Positions 23,739 to 31,304 of a stretch of DNA of 35,166 bases are shown here, piece after piece. Position 1 is the first letter of the stretch, and each line of letters starts with the position of its first letter. Made by a program: the position numbers and the translations under genes. This DNA is from Actinomycetota bacterium (GTDB lineage Bacteria; Actinomycetota; Thermoleophilia; Gaiellales; Gaiellaceae): contig VAYM01000116.1 in assembly GCA_005884945.1 (NCBI GenBank), positions 1 through 35,166 on the forward strand, given 5' to 3'. The notes below the pieces were generated by a model that worked only from the letters and a program-made list of their open reading frames with translations, made no database searches and was not told the DNA's origin.

Positions 23739-24931
23739 CTTCGGCGCCTGGCGGAACAGCCGGTGCCGACGTTGCCTGCATACACGAGCTCGTTGCCGCG
23801 GTAGTAGCCGAGCACGAGCGAGCCGAAGGTCGACGCGCGCCGGCCGGTCCCCTTCGTGTAGCCGCAGACCACGAACTCTTGCTCGCCGTGCGTCTTGATC
23901 TTGAGCCAGTCGCGCGTGCGCCTCCCCGGCAGGTAACGGGACTCGAGGCGCTTCGCCATGATCCCCTCGAGCCGCTGTTCCTTCGCGGCCGCCAAGAGCG
24001 CGTTGCCGTCGTCGAAGGTCTCCGACAGGCGGACTGTGCGGTTCCGCTTGTCGAGCAGCGCCGACAGTCGCTTGCGCCGCTCGACGAAGGGAAGGTCGAT
24101 GAGCGGCTCGCCCTCGACCTCGAGCGCGTCGAAGGCGTAGTAGACGATCGGCGTGCCGGGCTTGCCCTGCTGCATCGCAGAGAAGCTCGACCGGCCGGAC
24201 TCGTCGAGCGCGCACACCTCGCCGTCGAGGACGCAATGCGGCGTCTTGACGGCCTTGACGACCTCCTTCGCGACGTTCGCGAATCGCGTCGAGAGGTCGT
24301 TCCCGTTCCGGCTCGTCAGCGTCGCCTCGCCGCCGGTGACGCGCGCAATCGCGCGATAGCCGTCCCACTTCACCTCGAACGCCCAGCCGGCGCCGCGCGG
24401 GACCTCGTCGGCGAGGGTCGCGAGCATCGGCGCGTACGTGCCGACGTGGACGTCCGCGGCCGTCTCGTCGCGCTTGCGGAGGATGAGCCAGTTCTTCTCG
24501 TCGCCGTTGAGATGCGCGGGGACGAGCGCGTACGTGCCGTTCAGCTTCTCGCCGTGGAGACGGACCGTCAGACCGCCGTTCCTCTTCTCCTCGAGCAGTT
24601 CGTAGGTGCCTTTGTCCCAGACCTCGACGGTGCCCGCGCCGTACTCGCCCTTCGGGATCTCGCCTTCGAACGTCGCGTAGTCGAGTGGGTGGTCCTCGAC
24701 ATGCACGGCAAGGTGCTGCTCGCCTGGCTCGAGCGGCACGCCCTTCGGCACCGCCCAGCTCGCAAGCGCCCCGTTCCGCTCGAGGCGGAAGTCGTAGTGC
24801 AGGCGACGTGCGTCGTGGCGCTGGACGACGAAGATCGGCTCCTTCGTCTTGCCACGCTTGGCCCCGAACGGCTCCGGTGTCTTCTTGCGGTCTCGCTTGC
24901 GCTCGTACTCGGTGAGCTTCGCTCGCGGCAC
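23711..24931 (-). CDS. ligD: LigD fragment: 3'-phosphoesterase and ATP-dependent DNA ligase domains
   Basis: Encodes 406 residues. The N-terminal phosphoesterase domain (about 30-150) has FVVQRHDARRLHYDFRLERN and EGEIPKGEYGAGTVEVWDKG. The ligase core has FEVKWDGYRAIARV (adenylated Lys188), LDGEVCALDESGR, LEGIMAKRLESRY and WLKIKT. The OB domain starts at LVYAGNVGTG, then the frame runs into 15 odd residues (CSARRRRCRRCGRAT) and stops at 23711. In homologues the OB domain continues into PKMPKVRKG, which here lies in another frame. The domain order PE-LIG-POL is as in Pseudomonas LigD, not the mycobacterial order. GTG 24931 begins on the base after the Ku stop. Confidence 0.85.
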   Translation of the reverse strand: MPRAKLTEYERKRDRKKTPEPFGAKRGKTKEPIFVVQRHDARRLHYDFRLERNGALASWAVPKGVPLEPGEQHLAVHVEDHPLDYATFEGEIPKGEYGAGTVEVWDKGTYELLEEKRNGGLTVRLHGEKLNGTYALVPAHLNGDEKNWLILRKRDETAADVHVGTYAPMLATLADEVPRGAGWAFEVKWDGYRAIARVTGGEATLTSRNGNDLSTRFANVAKEVVKAVKTPHCVLDGEVCALDESGRSSFSAMQQGKPGTPIVYYAFDALEVEGEPLIDLPFVERRKRLSALLDKRNRTVRLSETFDDGNALLAAAKEQRLEGIMAKRLESRYLPGRRTRDWLKIKTHGEQEFVVCGYTKGTGRRASTFGSLVLGYYRGNELVYAGNVGTGCSARRRRCRRCGRAT

Positions 24932-25738
24932 CTAGGAAGCTTTGCGCTTCCGGGCGGTGCTGCGCTTGCGCTGCTGCTTCGTCCGCTCGACCGACTCGCG
25001 TAGCGCGGACATCAGATCGACGACCTCGCCTTCCTGCGACTCCTCCCGCGGCGCGGAGATCTCGCCGGTCTCCGCCTTCTCCTTCAGGAGCGCGAGGAGC
25101 TCCTTCCGGTACGTGTCGTCGTACTTCTCCGGATCGAACTTGTCGCTGAGGTTCTCGACGAGCGAGCGCGCCATCTCGCGCTCGGGCTTCCGCAGTTCCG
25201 TTCTTCCGTCGACGGACTCGGGCTTTCGGATCTCGTCCGCGAAGTACATCGTCTCGAGCAGGAGCACGCCTTCCCACGGCCGCAGCGCGGCGAGGTGCTG
25301 CTTGTTGCGGATGACGACCTTGGCGACGCCAACCTTGCCGGTCTCCTCGAGCGCCTCGAGCAGGAGCCGGTACGGCTTCTCGGCACCCTCCTCGGGCAGG
25401 AGGTAGTACGCCTTCCTGAAGTAGATCGGGTCGATCTCGTCGATGTCGACGAAGTCGCAGATGTCGATCGAATGCGTGAGCTCGATGTCGAGCCGGTCGA
25501 TGTCCTCGTCGGTCAGCTCGACGAAGCGGCCCTTCTCGACCTCGAAGCCGCGGACGATGTCCTCCGGATCGACGTGCTCGCCGGTGTCCTTTCGCACCTT
25601 GTCGTAACCGATCGGCGAGAGGTCGTCCTTGTGGAGGAAATGGAAACGGAGCTCCTTCGACTCCGTCGCCGAGTACATCCTCACGGGCACGGAGACGAGT
25701 CCGAACGAGATCGTCCCGCTCCAGATCGGCCGAGCCAT
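24932..25738 (-). CDS. ku: Ku protein (non-homologous end joining)
   Basis: A 268-residue bacterial Ku. It binds double-strand break ends as a homodimer and recruits LigD. It starts MARPIWSGTISFGLVSVPVR, the family signature, and carries LHKDDLSPIGYDKVRKDTGE, IDPIYFRKAYYLLPEE and a C-terminal Lys/Arg-rich tail (QQRKRSTARKRKAS) that contacts LigD and DNA. ATG 25738 lies six bases after a TATCGA near-match to the -10 box. An in-frame ATG 25804 with a GGAGGAG site would add 22 basic residues and cannot be excluded. It leads a two-gene operon with ligD immediately downstream. Confidence 0.93.
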   Translation of the reverse strand: MARPIWSGTISFGLVSVPVRMYSATESKELRFHFLHKDDLSPIGYDKVRKDTGEHVDPEDIVRGFEVEKGRFVELTDEDIDRLDIELTHSIDICDFVDIDEIDPIYFRKAYYLLPEEGAEKPYRLLLEALEETGKVGVAKVVIRNKQHLAALRPWEGVLLLETMYFADEIRKPESVDGRTELRKPEREMARSLVENLSDKFDPEKYDDTYRKELLALLKEKAETGEISAPREESQEGEVVDLMSALRESVERTKQQRKRSTARKRKAS

Positions 25739-25989
25739 GCGCCTTCGATACCCGGGTTTCGGTCCTGCGGAACGCGGAACAGATTGCTTCGAAGGAGGGG
25801 TCATCTCCTCCGAAAAGCTTCTCCACCCAGCGGGGGGGTCGACGGTTGGGGCCGGCTCTGCCGGCCCCAAGTCGTAGAGAGACCAGGGGAAAAGACTGTG
25901 GATGTTGTGGAGAGTCGCGACCCGTCCCCGGCAAAAACCTGCCAGAAAGTGCGTGAAGCTGTAGTCCCTGTGGACGCGAGAGCGTTGAC
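25739..25989. other. Intergenic region with two inverted repeats
   Basis: The longest gene-free stretch in the window (251 bases). It holds a near -10 box for ku (TATCGA, minus 25750-25745), a 10-bp inverted repeat with one mismatch (25788-25797 with 25805-25814) and a strong GC hairpin (25846-25870). Three TGTGGA hexamers occur at 25897, 25906 and 25969 but do not extend to DnaA boxes. I see no coding gene in it beyond the possible upstream extension of ku. Confidence 0.5.
25846..25870 (-). terminator. GC-rich hairpin downstream of accA
   Basis: Perfect 10-bp stem, ttggggccgg at 25846-25855 and ccggccccaa at 25861-25870, with a five-base loop. It lies about 120 bases past the accA stop and upstream of ku. 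There is no U-run on either strand, so it resembles the U-less terminators common in high-GC actinobacteria. Confidence 0.55.
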
Positions 25990-26922
25990 TCAGGCGAAAA
26001 CGCCGAGCGAGCGGAACCTGGCTCGCCGCCTGCGCTTCAGCTCGTCCGGCGCCACCGTATCGAGGTCGTCGAGCGACTCCCGCAGGCTCTCCCCGAGCAG
26101 CCGGGCAGCCTCGTCGCGATCGGTCTGCGCGCCTCCGTCCGGCTCGGGGACGATGCCGTCGATCACACCGAGCTCGAGACAGTGGAGCGCATCGGGCTTG
26201 AACGCGGCGGCCGCCTTCTTGGCCTCGCCGGCGTCGCGCCAGAGGATCGCGGCACAACCCTCCGGGGAGATCACCGAGTAGATCGCGTTCTCCTGCATGA
26301 GCACGCGATCCGCGAGCGCGAGCGCCGACGCGCCGCCGGATCCACCTTCACCGATGATGCACGCGACGGTCGGGATCTCGAGACGCGCCATCAACGCATG
26401 CGAGCGTGCAATCGCTCCGCCCTGGCCGTGCTGCTCCGCCGCGACACCCGGATACGCACCGGGCGTGTCGACGAGCGTAACGAGGGGGAAGCCGTGACGC
26501 CCAGCGAGCTCCATCGTCCGCATCGCCTTCCGATAGCCCTCGGGATGGGCGGAGCCGAAGTTGCGGTCGATGCGGTCCTTGATGTCACGCCCCTTCTGCT
26601 GGCCGACGAGCGCGATCGTGCGACCGCCGAAGCGCCCGATCCCTGCGACGATCGCGTGATCGTCGGCGCGCCCACGATCGCCGTGCAGCTCGAACCAGTC
26701 GTCCAGCAGCCGCTCCACGTAGTCGAGCGTGTACGGCCGGTCCTGGTGGCGCGCGAGCTCGACCGACTGCCAGATGTCCTCGTCGGTCGTCTCCTCGGCG
26801 ATCCGCTCGAGCTGCCGCTGCAGCTTCTCGACCTCGGCGGAGAGCCGCGCGCCGCCGAGCAGGGGGACGCTGCGCAGGCGCGCGAGTCGTTCGCGCAGCC
26901 GGAGCTCCTGGTCAGTCGCCAT
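25990..26922 (-). CDS. accA: Acetyl-CoA carboxylase carboxyltransferase subunit alpha
   Basis: With AccD it transfers CO2 from carboxybiotin to acetyl-CoA to give malonyl-CoA. 310 residues, the usual bacterial size. Motifs: SAEVEKLQRQLERIAEE (N-terminal coiled region), WQSVELARHQDRPYTLDYVE, ELHGDRGRADDHAIVAGIGR, GQQKGRDIKDRIDRNFGSAH followed by PEGYRKAMR, and the oxyanion-hole segment CIIGEGGSGGASALALAD with SVISPEGCAAILW. The separate AccA/AccD arrangement differs from the fused AccD-type carboxyltransferases common in mycobacteria. ATG 26922 lies 11 bases inside the end of the accD frame, so translation is coupled. Confidence 0.94.
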   Translation of the reverse strand: MATDQELRLRERLARLRSVPLLGGARLSAEVEKLQRQLERIAEETTDEDIWQSVELARHQDRPYTLDYVERLLDDWFELHGDRGRADDHAIVAGIGRFGGRTIALVGQQKGRDIKDRIDRNFGSAHPEGYRKAMRTMELAGRHGFPLVTLVDTPGAYPGVAAEQHGQGGAIARSHALMARLEIPTVACIIGEGGSGGASALALADRVLMQENAIYSVISPEGCAAILWRDAGEAKKAAAAFKPDALHCLELGVIDGIVPEPDGGAQTDRDEAARLLGESLRESLDDLDTVAPDELKRRRRARFRSLGVFA

Positions 26923-27677
26923 TTTTCGAGAACAGCCGCAGAAGCCGCGCGACCGCCGCGCGGAGCTCGGGACGAGGCACGACCCTGTCGATGTGACCGA
27001 AGCGGTAGTTCGACTCGGACAGGCCGAAGTCGTCCGGGAGCTTCTCGCGCGTCGTCTGCTGCACGACACGCGGGCCGGCAAACGACATCAGTGCGTGCGG
27101 CTCTGCGAGCACCACGTCGCCGAGCGACGCGAAGCTCGCGAGTACACCACCTGTCGTCGGATGCGCGATGACGCTGATGAGCGCGCCGCCCGAAGGCTGA
27201 CACCGAGACGAGCGGCACGTCGTGCTCGGCCGCGTTGTCGCACGCGCGCGAGAACTTCTCGCCGACCGCGCTTCCCATCGAGCCGCCCATGAACGAGAAG
27301 TCCATGACGGCGAGCTCGCAGCCGCTTCCTTCGATGCGCGCCTGTCCGATCACCATCGCCTCGCCGAGCCCCGTCTTGAGCTCCGCTTCCGCAAGCCGGT
27401 CGGTGTACGGACGCAGGTCGAAGAAGTGGAGCGGATCCTCGCTCCTGACCCCGGCGGCCTCTTCGACGAACGAGCCTTCGTCCGCGAGCGACGCGATCCG
27501 CGAGCGCGCGTTCATGGCGAAGTGGTGTCCGCACTGAGGACAAACCCAGAGCGTGCGCTCGAGCTCGTCGTCGCGGTAGTGCGAGTCGCACCGAGGGCAC
27601 GTGTTCGGATGCTTCTTGCGGTCGGGTTCCGGTGCGTCACGGTGCTCGATCGAGACGTCGATCCGGGGCGAGGACAT
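26912..27677 (-). pseudogene. accD: Acetyl-CoA carboxylase carboxyltransferase subunit beta, frameshifted with internal residues missing
   Basis: The N-terminal part (ATG 27677 to about 27197) has the zinc ribbon CPRCDSHYRDDELERTLWVC followed by PQCGHH, and the core FSFMGGSMGSAVGEKFSRAC ending at PLVSVSA. The C-terminal part, in another frame, has LISVIAHPTTGGVLASFASL, EPHALMSFAGPRVVQQTTRE and REKLPDDFGLSESNYRFGHI to the stop at 26912. Compared with E. coli AccD, about 25-30 residues between these parts (the SGGARMQE catalytic segment and following helix) are missing and the frame changes at 27186-27199. AccD is normally essential, so this may be a sequence or assembly error, or a second copy may exist. 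The start has TAAGAT six bases upstream. Confidence 0.85.
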
Positions 27678-27683
27678 CGGCCG

Positions 27684-27689
27684 ATCTTA
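27684..27689 (-). promoter_or_regulatory. Predicted -10 box (TAAGAT) of accD-accA
   Basis: TAAGAT on the minus strand (27689-27684) ends six bases before ATG 27677. A small 5-bp hairpin (27690-27703) just upstream could mark the end of the arginase-fold transcript. No clear -35 box. Confidence 0.55.
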
Positions 27690-27711
27690 GACGGGTGGCC
27701 GTCTCGACCGG

Positions 27712-28488
27712 TTACAGACCCAGGGCGGAGGTCAGCTTCCCGAGCGGCTCGACGTTGGCCGGCTCGAAGCTCAGGCCGGTCAGTCCGGCGCCGAGGACGC
27801 TCGTCCGGCCGCGGATCTCCAGCAGGAGTCGCTCGAGCTCCACGAGCGTGAGGCCGTCCGGCTCGGGCATGAAGACAGACAGCTCCGACGGTTCGGCGAC
27901 GTCGGCGTCGAAGGCGACGTACGCGCACGCCGCGCCGTCCAGCGCCTCCTCGATCCCGTCGAGCCCGACCCGGATGCCGCTCGTCGCGATGAACTCCTGC
28001 TCCGGCGGATCGAGGTTGCGCGCGCCGACGAGTGCCACGTCTTCGGCCGCGACGGCGCCCGAGTCGAGAATCATCCGAAGGGGCATTCCCCACTGGTTTC
28101 CCGAAGGCGACGTCTCGGGCGTGTTCAGGTCGCCGTGCGCGTCGAGCCAGATCAGCGAGATGCGACCCTGGCGCGCTGCGAGACCCTCGACCGCGCCGAC
28201 GTGCGAGCAACAGCAGCCGCCGAGAACGAGCGGTCGCTCGGGCAGGTCCGCGGCGAGCGCGAGCGACTGCTCCTCCAGCGAGTCCGCTTCGACGACGGAC
28301 GTCTCCGGATAGGGAAGCTCGAGCCACGCCGCCTCCGCCATCGCCTCGCCGCCGTCACCCCACGCCTGTGGCACGCGCACGAGCCCGGCGCTGAAGTTCC
28401 GGCCGCACGAATGGCACTCGTAGTCCGGGCCGAGCGCGACCGCGGTGAACGTCTTGCAGTCCGGGCACTTCGCGCGCAGGCGGCTCAC
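27712..28488 (-). CDS. Arginase/agmatinase-fold protein with N-terminal zinc ribbon
   Basis: A 258-residue protein. It opens with a zinc ribbon (Cys8, Cys11, Cys25, Cys28), absent from ordinary arginases. The rest follows the ureohydrolase fold: LPERPLVLGGCCCSHVGAVE at the position of the usual GGDHS, IWLDAHGDLNTPE (Asp116, His118, Asp120) and YVAFDADVAEPSE (Asp194, Asp196). Five of the six metal ligands expected for a binuclear Mn site are present, but the first motif has three cysteines and a displaced His96. Hydrolysis of a guanidino compound or another amide is possible but unproven. GTG 28488 overlaps the tandem-GNAT stop as GTGA. Third gene of the HAD operon. Confidence 0.8.
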   Translation of the reverse strand: MSRLRAKCPDCKTFTAVALGPDYECHSCGRNFSAGLVRVPQAWGDGGEAMAEAAWLELPYPETSVVEADSLEEQSLALAADLPERPLVLGGCCCSHVGAVEGLAARQGRISLIWLDAHGDLNTPETSPSGNQWGMPLRMILDSGAVAAEDVALVGARNLDPPEQEFIATSGIRVGLDGIEEALDGAACAYVAFDADVAEPSELSVFMPEPDGLTLVELERLLLEIRGRTSVLGAGLTGLSFEPANVEPLGKLTSALGL

Positions 28489-29390
28489 GTGAGCGCCTTC
28501 TCGAATACCACGTCCTCGGAGACGACGCGCATGCCGGCGCGCTCGTAGAGCCTCGTGGCGCCCGACTGGTTTTCGGCGTCGACGCCGAGGCTGACGTGCG
28601 CCATGCCGCGACAGTAGTACTCACCGAGGGCGTGCTGAAGGAGCGCTGTGCCGATGCCTTGCCCGCGCCACGGCTTGCGGACGCCGAGCGCACCGACGAA
28701 CCCGCCCCCGAACTTCTTCGCGTCGCAGCGGATGACACCTGCGACCTCGGCGCCGTCCCACGCGAGAAACCAGAGCGACGTGTCGGCGTCGTCCGCCTTC
28801 AGGCGGAACTCCTTCCACTCGTCGAACGGCATCGCAACGAATCCCCAGTCCTCCGTGAACGCCTCGTTGAGCGTCGAATGGAACGAGCGCGCGTCCTCGG
28901 GCCGAAACGTCGCAATGCGGACGCCCTCCACCGGTTTCGGCGAAGGCGGCGCGCCGTCGAAGTCGATCTGCATGCGGTAGAAGCGACGAACCTCGTGGAA
29001 CCCGAGCTGTTCGAGCAGCAGTCGCGCCCGCTCGTTCTCCGCGAGCATCCCTGCTTTGAGTTGGTTGCCGCCGCGCCCTCGCACGGAGCGCTCCGCGCGC
29101 GAGATCAGCTCGCTGGAAATCCCGCGGCCGGTGTACTCGGGATGAACGCCAACCCACAGATTGAAGTCGCCGCCGCGCGCCGAGAGTGCGCCGACGGCAA
29201 CCGGCTCCTCACCGTCCTCGACGAGCCACGACTCCTCGAGCTCGAAGAGACGCCACCAATCGCGCATCTCGTCGACGCCCATCGTCACGCGGCCGCGCAA
29301 CGCCTCCTCTTCGGCGCCGAACACGGCCGCCGCCCGCGGGAGATCTTCGTCGCGTGGACGCCGAAAGACGAGGGAGGCGACGTCCCTCAT
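28485..29390 (-). CDS. Protein with two tandem GNAT acetyltransferase domains
   Basis: A 301-residue protein with two GNAT folds. The first (about 1-145) has the acetyl-CoA loop in LWVGVHPEYTGRGISSELIS. The second (about 155-301) has GALGVRKPWRGQGIGTALLQ and the closing SLGVDAENQSGATRLYERAG. Both carry the Q/R-x-x-G-x-G/A pattern, so both may bind acetyl-CoA, although in many tandem GNATs such as mycothiol synthase only one is active. The substrate is unknown. ATG 29390 overlaps the HAD stop as ATGA. Mycothiol synthase is one tandem-GNAT candidate, but I see no specific signature for it. Confidence 0.82.
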   Translation of the reverse strand: MRDVASLVFRRPRDEDLPRAAAVFGAEEEALRGRVTMGVDEMRDWWRLFELEESWLVEDGEEPVAVGALSARGGDFNLWVGVHPEYTGRGISSELISRAERSVRGRGGNQLKAGMLAENERARLLLEQLGFHEVRRFYRMQIDFDGAPPSPKPVEGVRIATFRPEDARSFHSTLNEAFTEDWGFVAMPFDEWKEFRLKADDADTSLWFLAWDGAEVAGVIRCDAKKFGGGFVGALGVRKPWRGQGIGTALLQHALGEYYCRGMAHVSLGVDAENQSGATRLYERAGMRVVSEDVVFEKALT

Positions 29391-30028
29391 ACGAGCTCGT
29401 CGAGCGCGTCGGGCACGGTCGAGAGGTCGGGGAGCTCGCGCGTCGGCGCCGGCTCGTGCTGCTCCCCGTAACGGTTGATCCAGATCGTGCGCAGCCCGAG
29501 CTCCGTGGCCGGCACGACATCGTGAAAGTGGCTCTGCGCGACGTGGACGTGCCGGTCGCGCGGAGCGCCCGTCTCGTCGAAGAAGCGCTTCCAGTGGCGA
29601 TGCCCCGGCTTGTAGGAACCGATCTCGGAGGCGACGATCGCGAGCTCGAACGGAACACCGATCCGATCCATCGACGCCTCGATGAAGTCGCGGTCGGTGT
29701 TGGAGAGGATCGCGAGCTTCCAGCCGCGCCTGCGCGCTTCCTCGAGCGATGCGCGCGCCTCCGGGAAGGGCTCCCACGTGGGCAGCGAATCGGCGAGTCC
29801 CTCGGCCTCCTCGGCGGGGGCGCCGAGCTCGCGCATCGCATCGGTCATCACGTCGCGATAGCTGCGCGCGCCGTCGGCCTGAAGGGCGGGCTCGACGGCG
29901 TGGTAACGCTCGAGCTGCTCGTGGACGCGCTCCTCTCCGAACACGCGCGCGAGCTCGCGCCGGATGCCGCCGTTCCAGTCGATCAGCGTGCCGTAGCAGT
30001 CGAACGTCGCCCAACGCTCACCCGCCAT
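29387..30028 (-). CDS. HAD-superfamily hydrolase (haloacid dehalogenase-like)
   Basis: A 213-residue hydrolase. Motif I FDCYGTLIDW holds the nucleophile Asp. Motif II is LAILSNTD, motif III Lys is in SEIGSYKPGHRHW, and the acidic motif IV is replaced by VAQSHFHDVVPATELGLRTI, as in 2-haloacid dehalogenase-type proteins. The substrate may be a halo-acid or a phosphate ester. ATG 30028 lies six bases after TAAGCT, so it starts its own leaderless transcript 17 bases past the fabF stop. It heads an operon with the tandem-GNAT and arginase-fold genes. Confidence 0.87.
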   Translation of the reverse strand: MAGERWATFDCYGTLIDWNGGIRRELARVFGEERVHEQLERYHAVEPALQADGARSYRDVMTDAMRELGAPAEEAEGLADSLPTWEPFPEARASLEEARRRGWKLAILSNTDRDFIEASMDRIGVPFELAIVASEIGSYKPGHRHWKRFFDETGAPRDRHVHVAQSHFHDVVPATELGLRTIWINRYGEQHEPAPTRELPDLSTVPDALDELV

Positions 30029-30034
30029 GGGGCG

Positions 30035-30040
30035 AGCTTA
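30035..30040 (-). promoter_or_regulatory. Predicted -10 box (TAAGCT) of the HAD operon
   Basis: TAAGCT on the minus strand (30040-30035) ends six bases before ATG 30028 and sits in the 16-base gap after fabF. It suggests independent transcription from the fab operon. Confidence 0.55.
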
Positions 30041-30044
30041 CCGC

Positions 30045-31304
30045 TCAGTCGTCGAGCCGCTTGAAGACGATCGACGCGTTGTGGCCGCCGAACCCGAACG
30101 AGTTCGACACCGCCACGCGCACGTCTGCGTCGCGGGATTCGTTCGGGATGTAGTCGAGATCGCACTCCGGATCCTCGACCTCGTGGTTGATGGTCGGCGG
30201 CAACTTGCCGTCGCGGATTGCGAGCAACGAGAAAATCGCCTCGATCGCCCCGGCTGCGCCGAGACAATGCCCGGTCGCTCCCTTCGTCGAGGAGATGGGC
30301 GTCTTGCGCGCGCTCTCCTCGCCGAGTGCCATCTTGATCACGCGCGTCTCGCTCGCGTCGCCGAGCGGCGTCGACGTTCCGTGCGCGTTGATGTAGTCGA
30401 CCTCCGCGGGATCGATCCCGGCGTCACGGAATGCATTACGCATCGCACGCGCGGGATTTTCACCAGTCGGGTCGGGCTCCGTGACGTGCGTCGCGTCGGA
30501 GGAGAGCCCGTAGCCGGCGACCTCCGCGTAGATCTTCGCGCCGCGCGCCTTCGCATGCTCGAGCTCCTCGAGTACGACGATGCCGCCCGCTTCGCCCATC
30601 ACGAACCCGTCGCGCTCGCCGTCGAACGGACGACTCGCCCGCTTCGGATCGTCGTTGCGCCGGGAGAGCGCGCGCATCGCCCCGAAGCCGGCGATCCCGA
30701 CCTCGTTGATCGCGGCCTCGGTGCCGCCGCAGAGCATGATGTCCGCCCGGCCGAGCCGGATCTGGTCCGTGCCGTCGCCGATCGCCATGTTCGACGCAGC
30801 GCACGCGGTGCATTGCGACGCGAGCGGGCCGCGCGTGCCGAGCTCCATCGAGACCCAGCCGGCGCCCATGTTCGGGATGATGCAGGGAATCGCGAACGGG
30901 TTGACCCGCGTCGGCCCCTTCTGCAGCAGCGTGTCGTAGCAGTCCTGATACGACTGCAGTCCGCCGATCCCCGTCGCGACCGAGGCTCCGATTCGGTCGC
31001 CCTCCTTGTCGATGTCGATCCCGGAGTCCGCCTCGGCCTGACGCGCTGCGGCGACGACGATCTGCGCGAAACGGTCCATGCGCCGGGCCTGCTTGCGGTC
31101 GAGCCACTGCGCCGGGTCGAACTCCTTCAGCTCGCATGCGAAGTGGACGTGGAAGTCGGACGAGTCGAAGTGCGTGATCGGGCCGGCCCCCGACTCGCCC
31201 GCGAGCAGGTTCTGCCACGACGACTCGACGTCGTTCCCGAGCGGCGTCACGGCGCCGAGCCCCGTGATGACCACACGTCTGCGTCCGTTGAGCGAAGCCG
31301 ACAT
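30045..31304 (-). CDS. fabF: Beta-ketoacyl-ACP synthase II
   Basis: Condenses malonyl-ACP with a growing acyl-ACP. 419 residues, a normal length. It starts RRRVVITGLGAVTPLGNDVE. The active-site Cys is Cys168 in SQCTACAASNMAIGDG, and the two histidines lie in INAHGTSTPLGD and KGATGHCLGAAGAIE. NSFGFGGHNASIVFKRL closes the fold. ATG 31304 follows the fabG stop with no gap (TAGATG). Last gene of the fab operon. Confidence 0.96.
   Translation of the reverse strand: MSASLNGRRRVVITGLGAVTPLGNDVESSWQNLLAGESGAGPITHFDSSDFHVHFACELKEFDPAQWLDRKQARRMDRFAQIVVAAARQAEADSGIDIDKEGDRIGASVATGIGGLQSYQDCYDTLLQKGPTRVNPFAIPCIIPNMGAGWVSMELGTRGPLASQCTACAASNMAIGDGTDQIRLGRADIMLCGGTEAAINEVGIAGFGAMRALSRRNDDPKRASRPFDGERDGFVMGEAGGIVVLEELEHAKARGAKIYAEVAGYGLSSDATHVTEPDPTGENPARAMRNAFRDAGIDPAEVDYINAHGTSTPLGDASETRVIKMALGEESARKTPISSTKGATGHCLGAAGAIEAIFSLLAIRDGKLPPTINHEVEDPECDLDYIPNESRDADVRVAVSNSFGFGGHNASIVFKRLDD

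Noticed and set aside
25739-25804. Ku start at ATG 25804 with a GGAGGAG site
   Set aside because: It adds 22 non-conserved basic residues; Ku proteins begin at MARPIWSG and the -10-like box supports ATG 25738. It is kept only as an alternative.
25897-25974. Three TGTGGA hexamers resembling parts of DnaA boxes
   Set aside because: None extends to a full nine-base DnaA box, there is no AT-rich region, and no dnaA or dnaN is nearby.
23711-27205. Programmed ribosomal frameshifting in ligD and accD
   Set aside because: No slippery heptamer with downstream structure was seen, and conserved residues are missing at both junctions, which frameshifting cannot explain.
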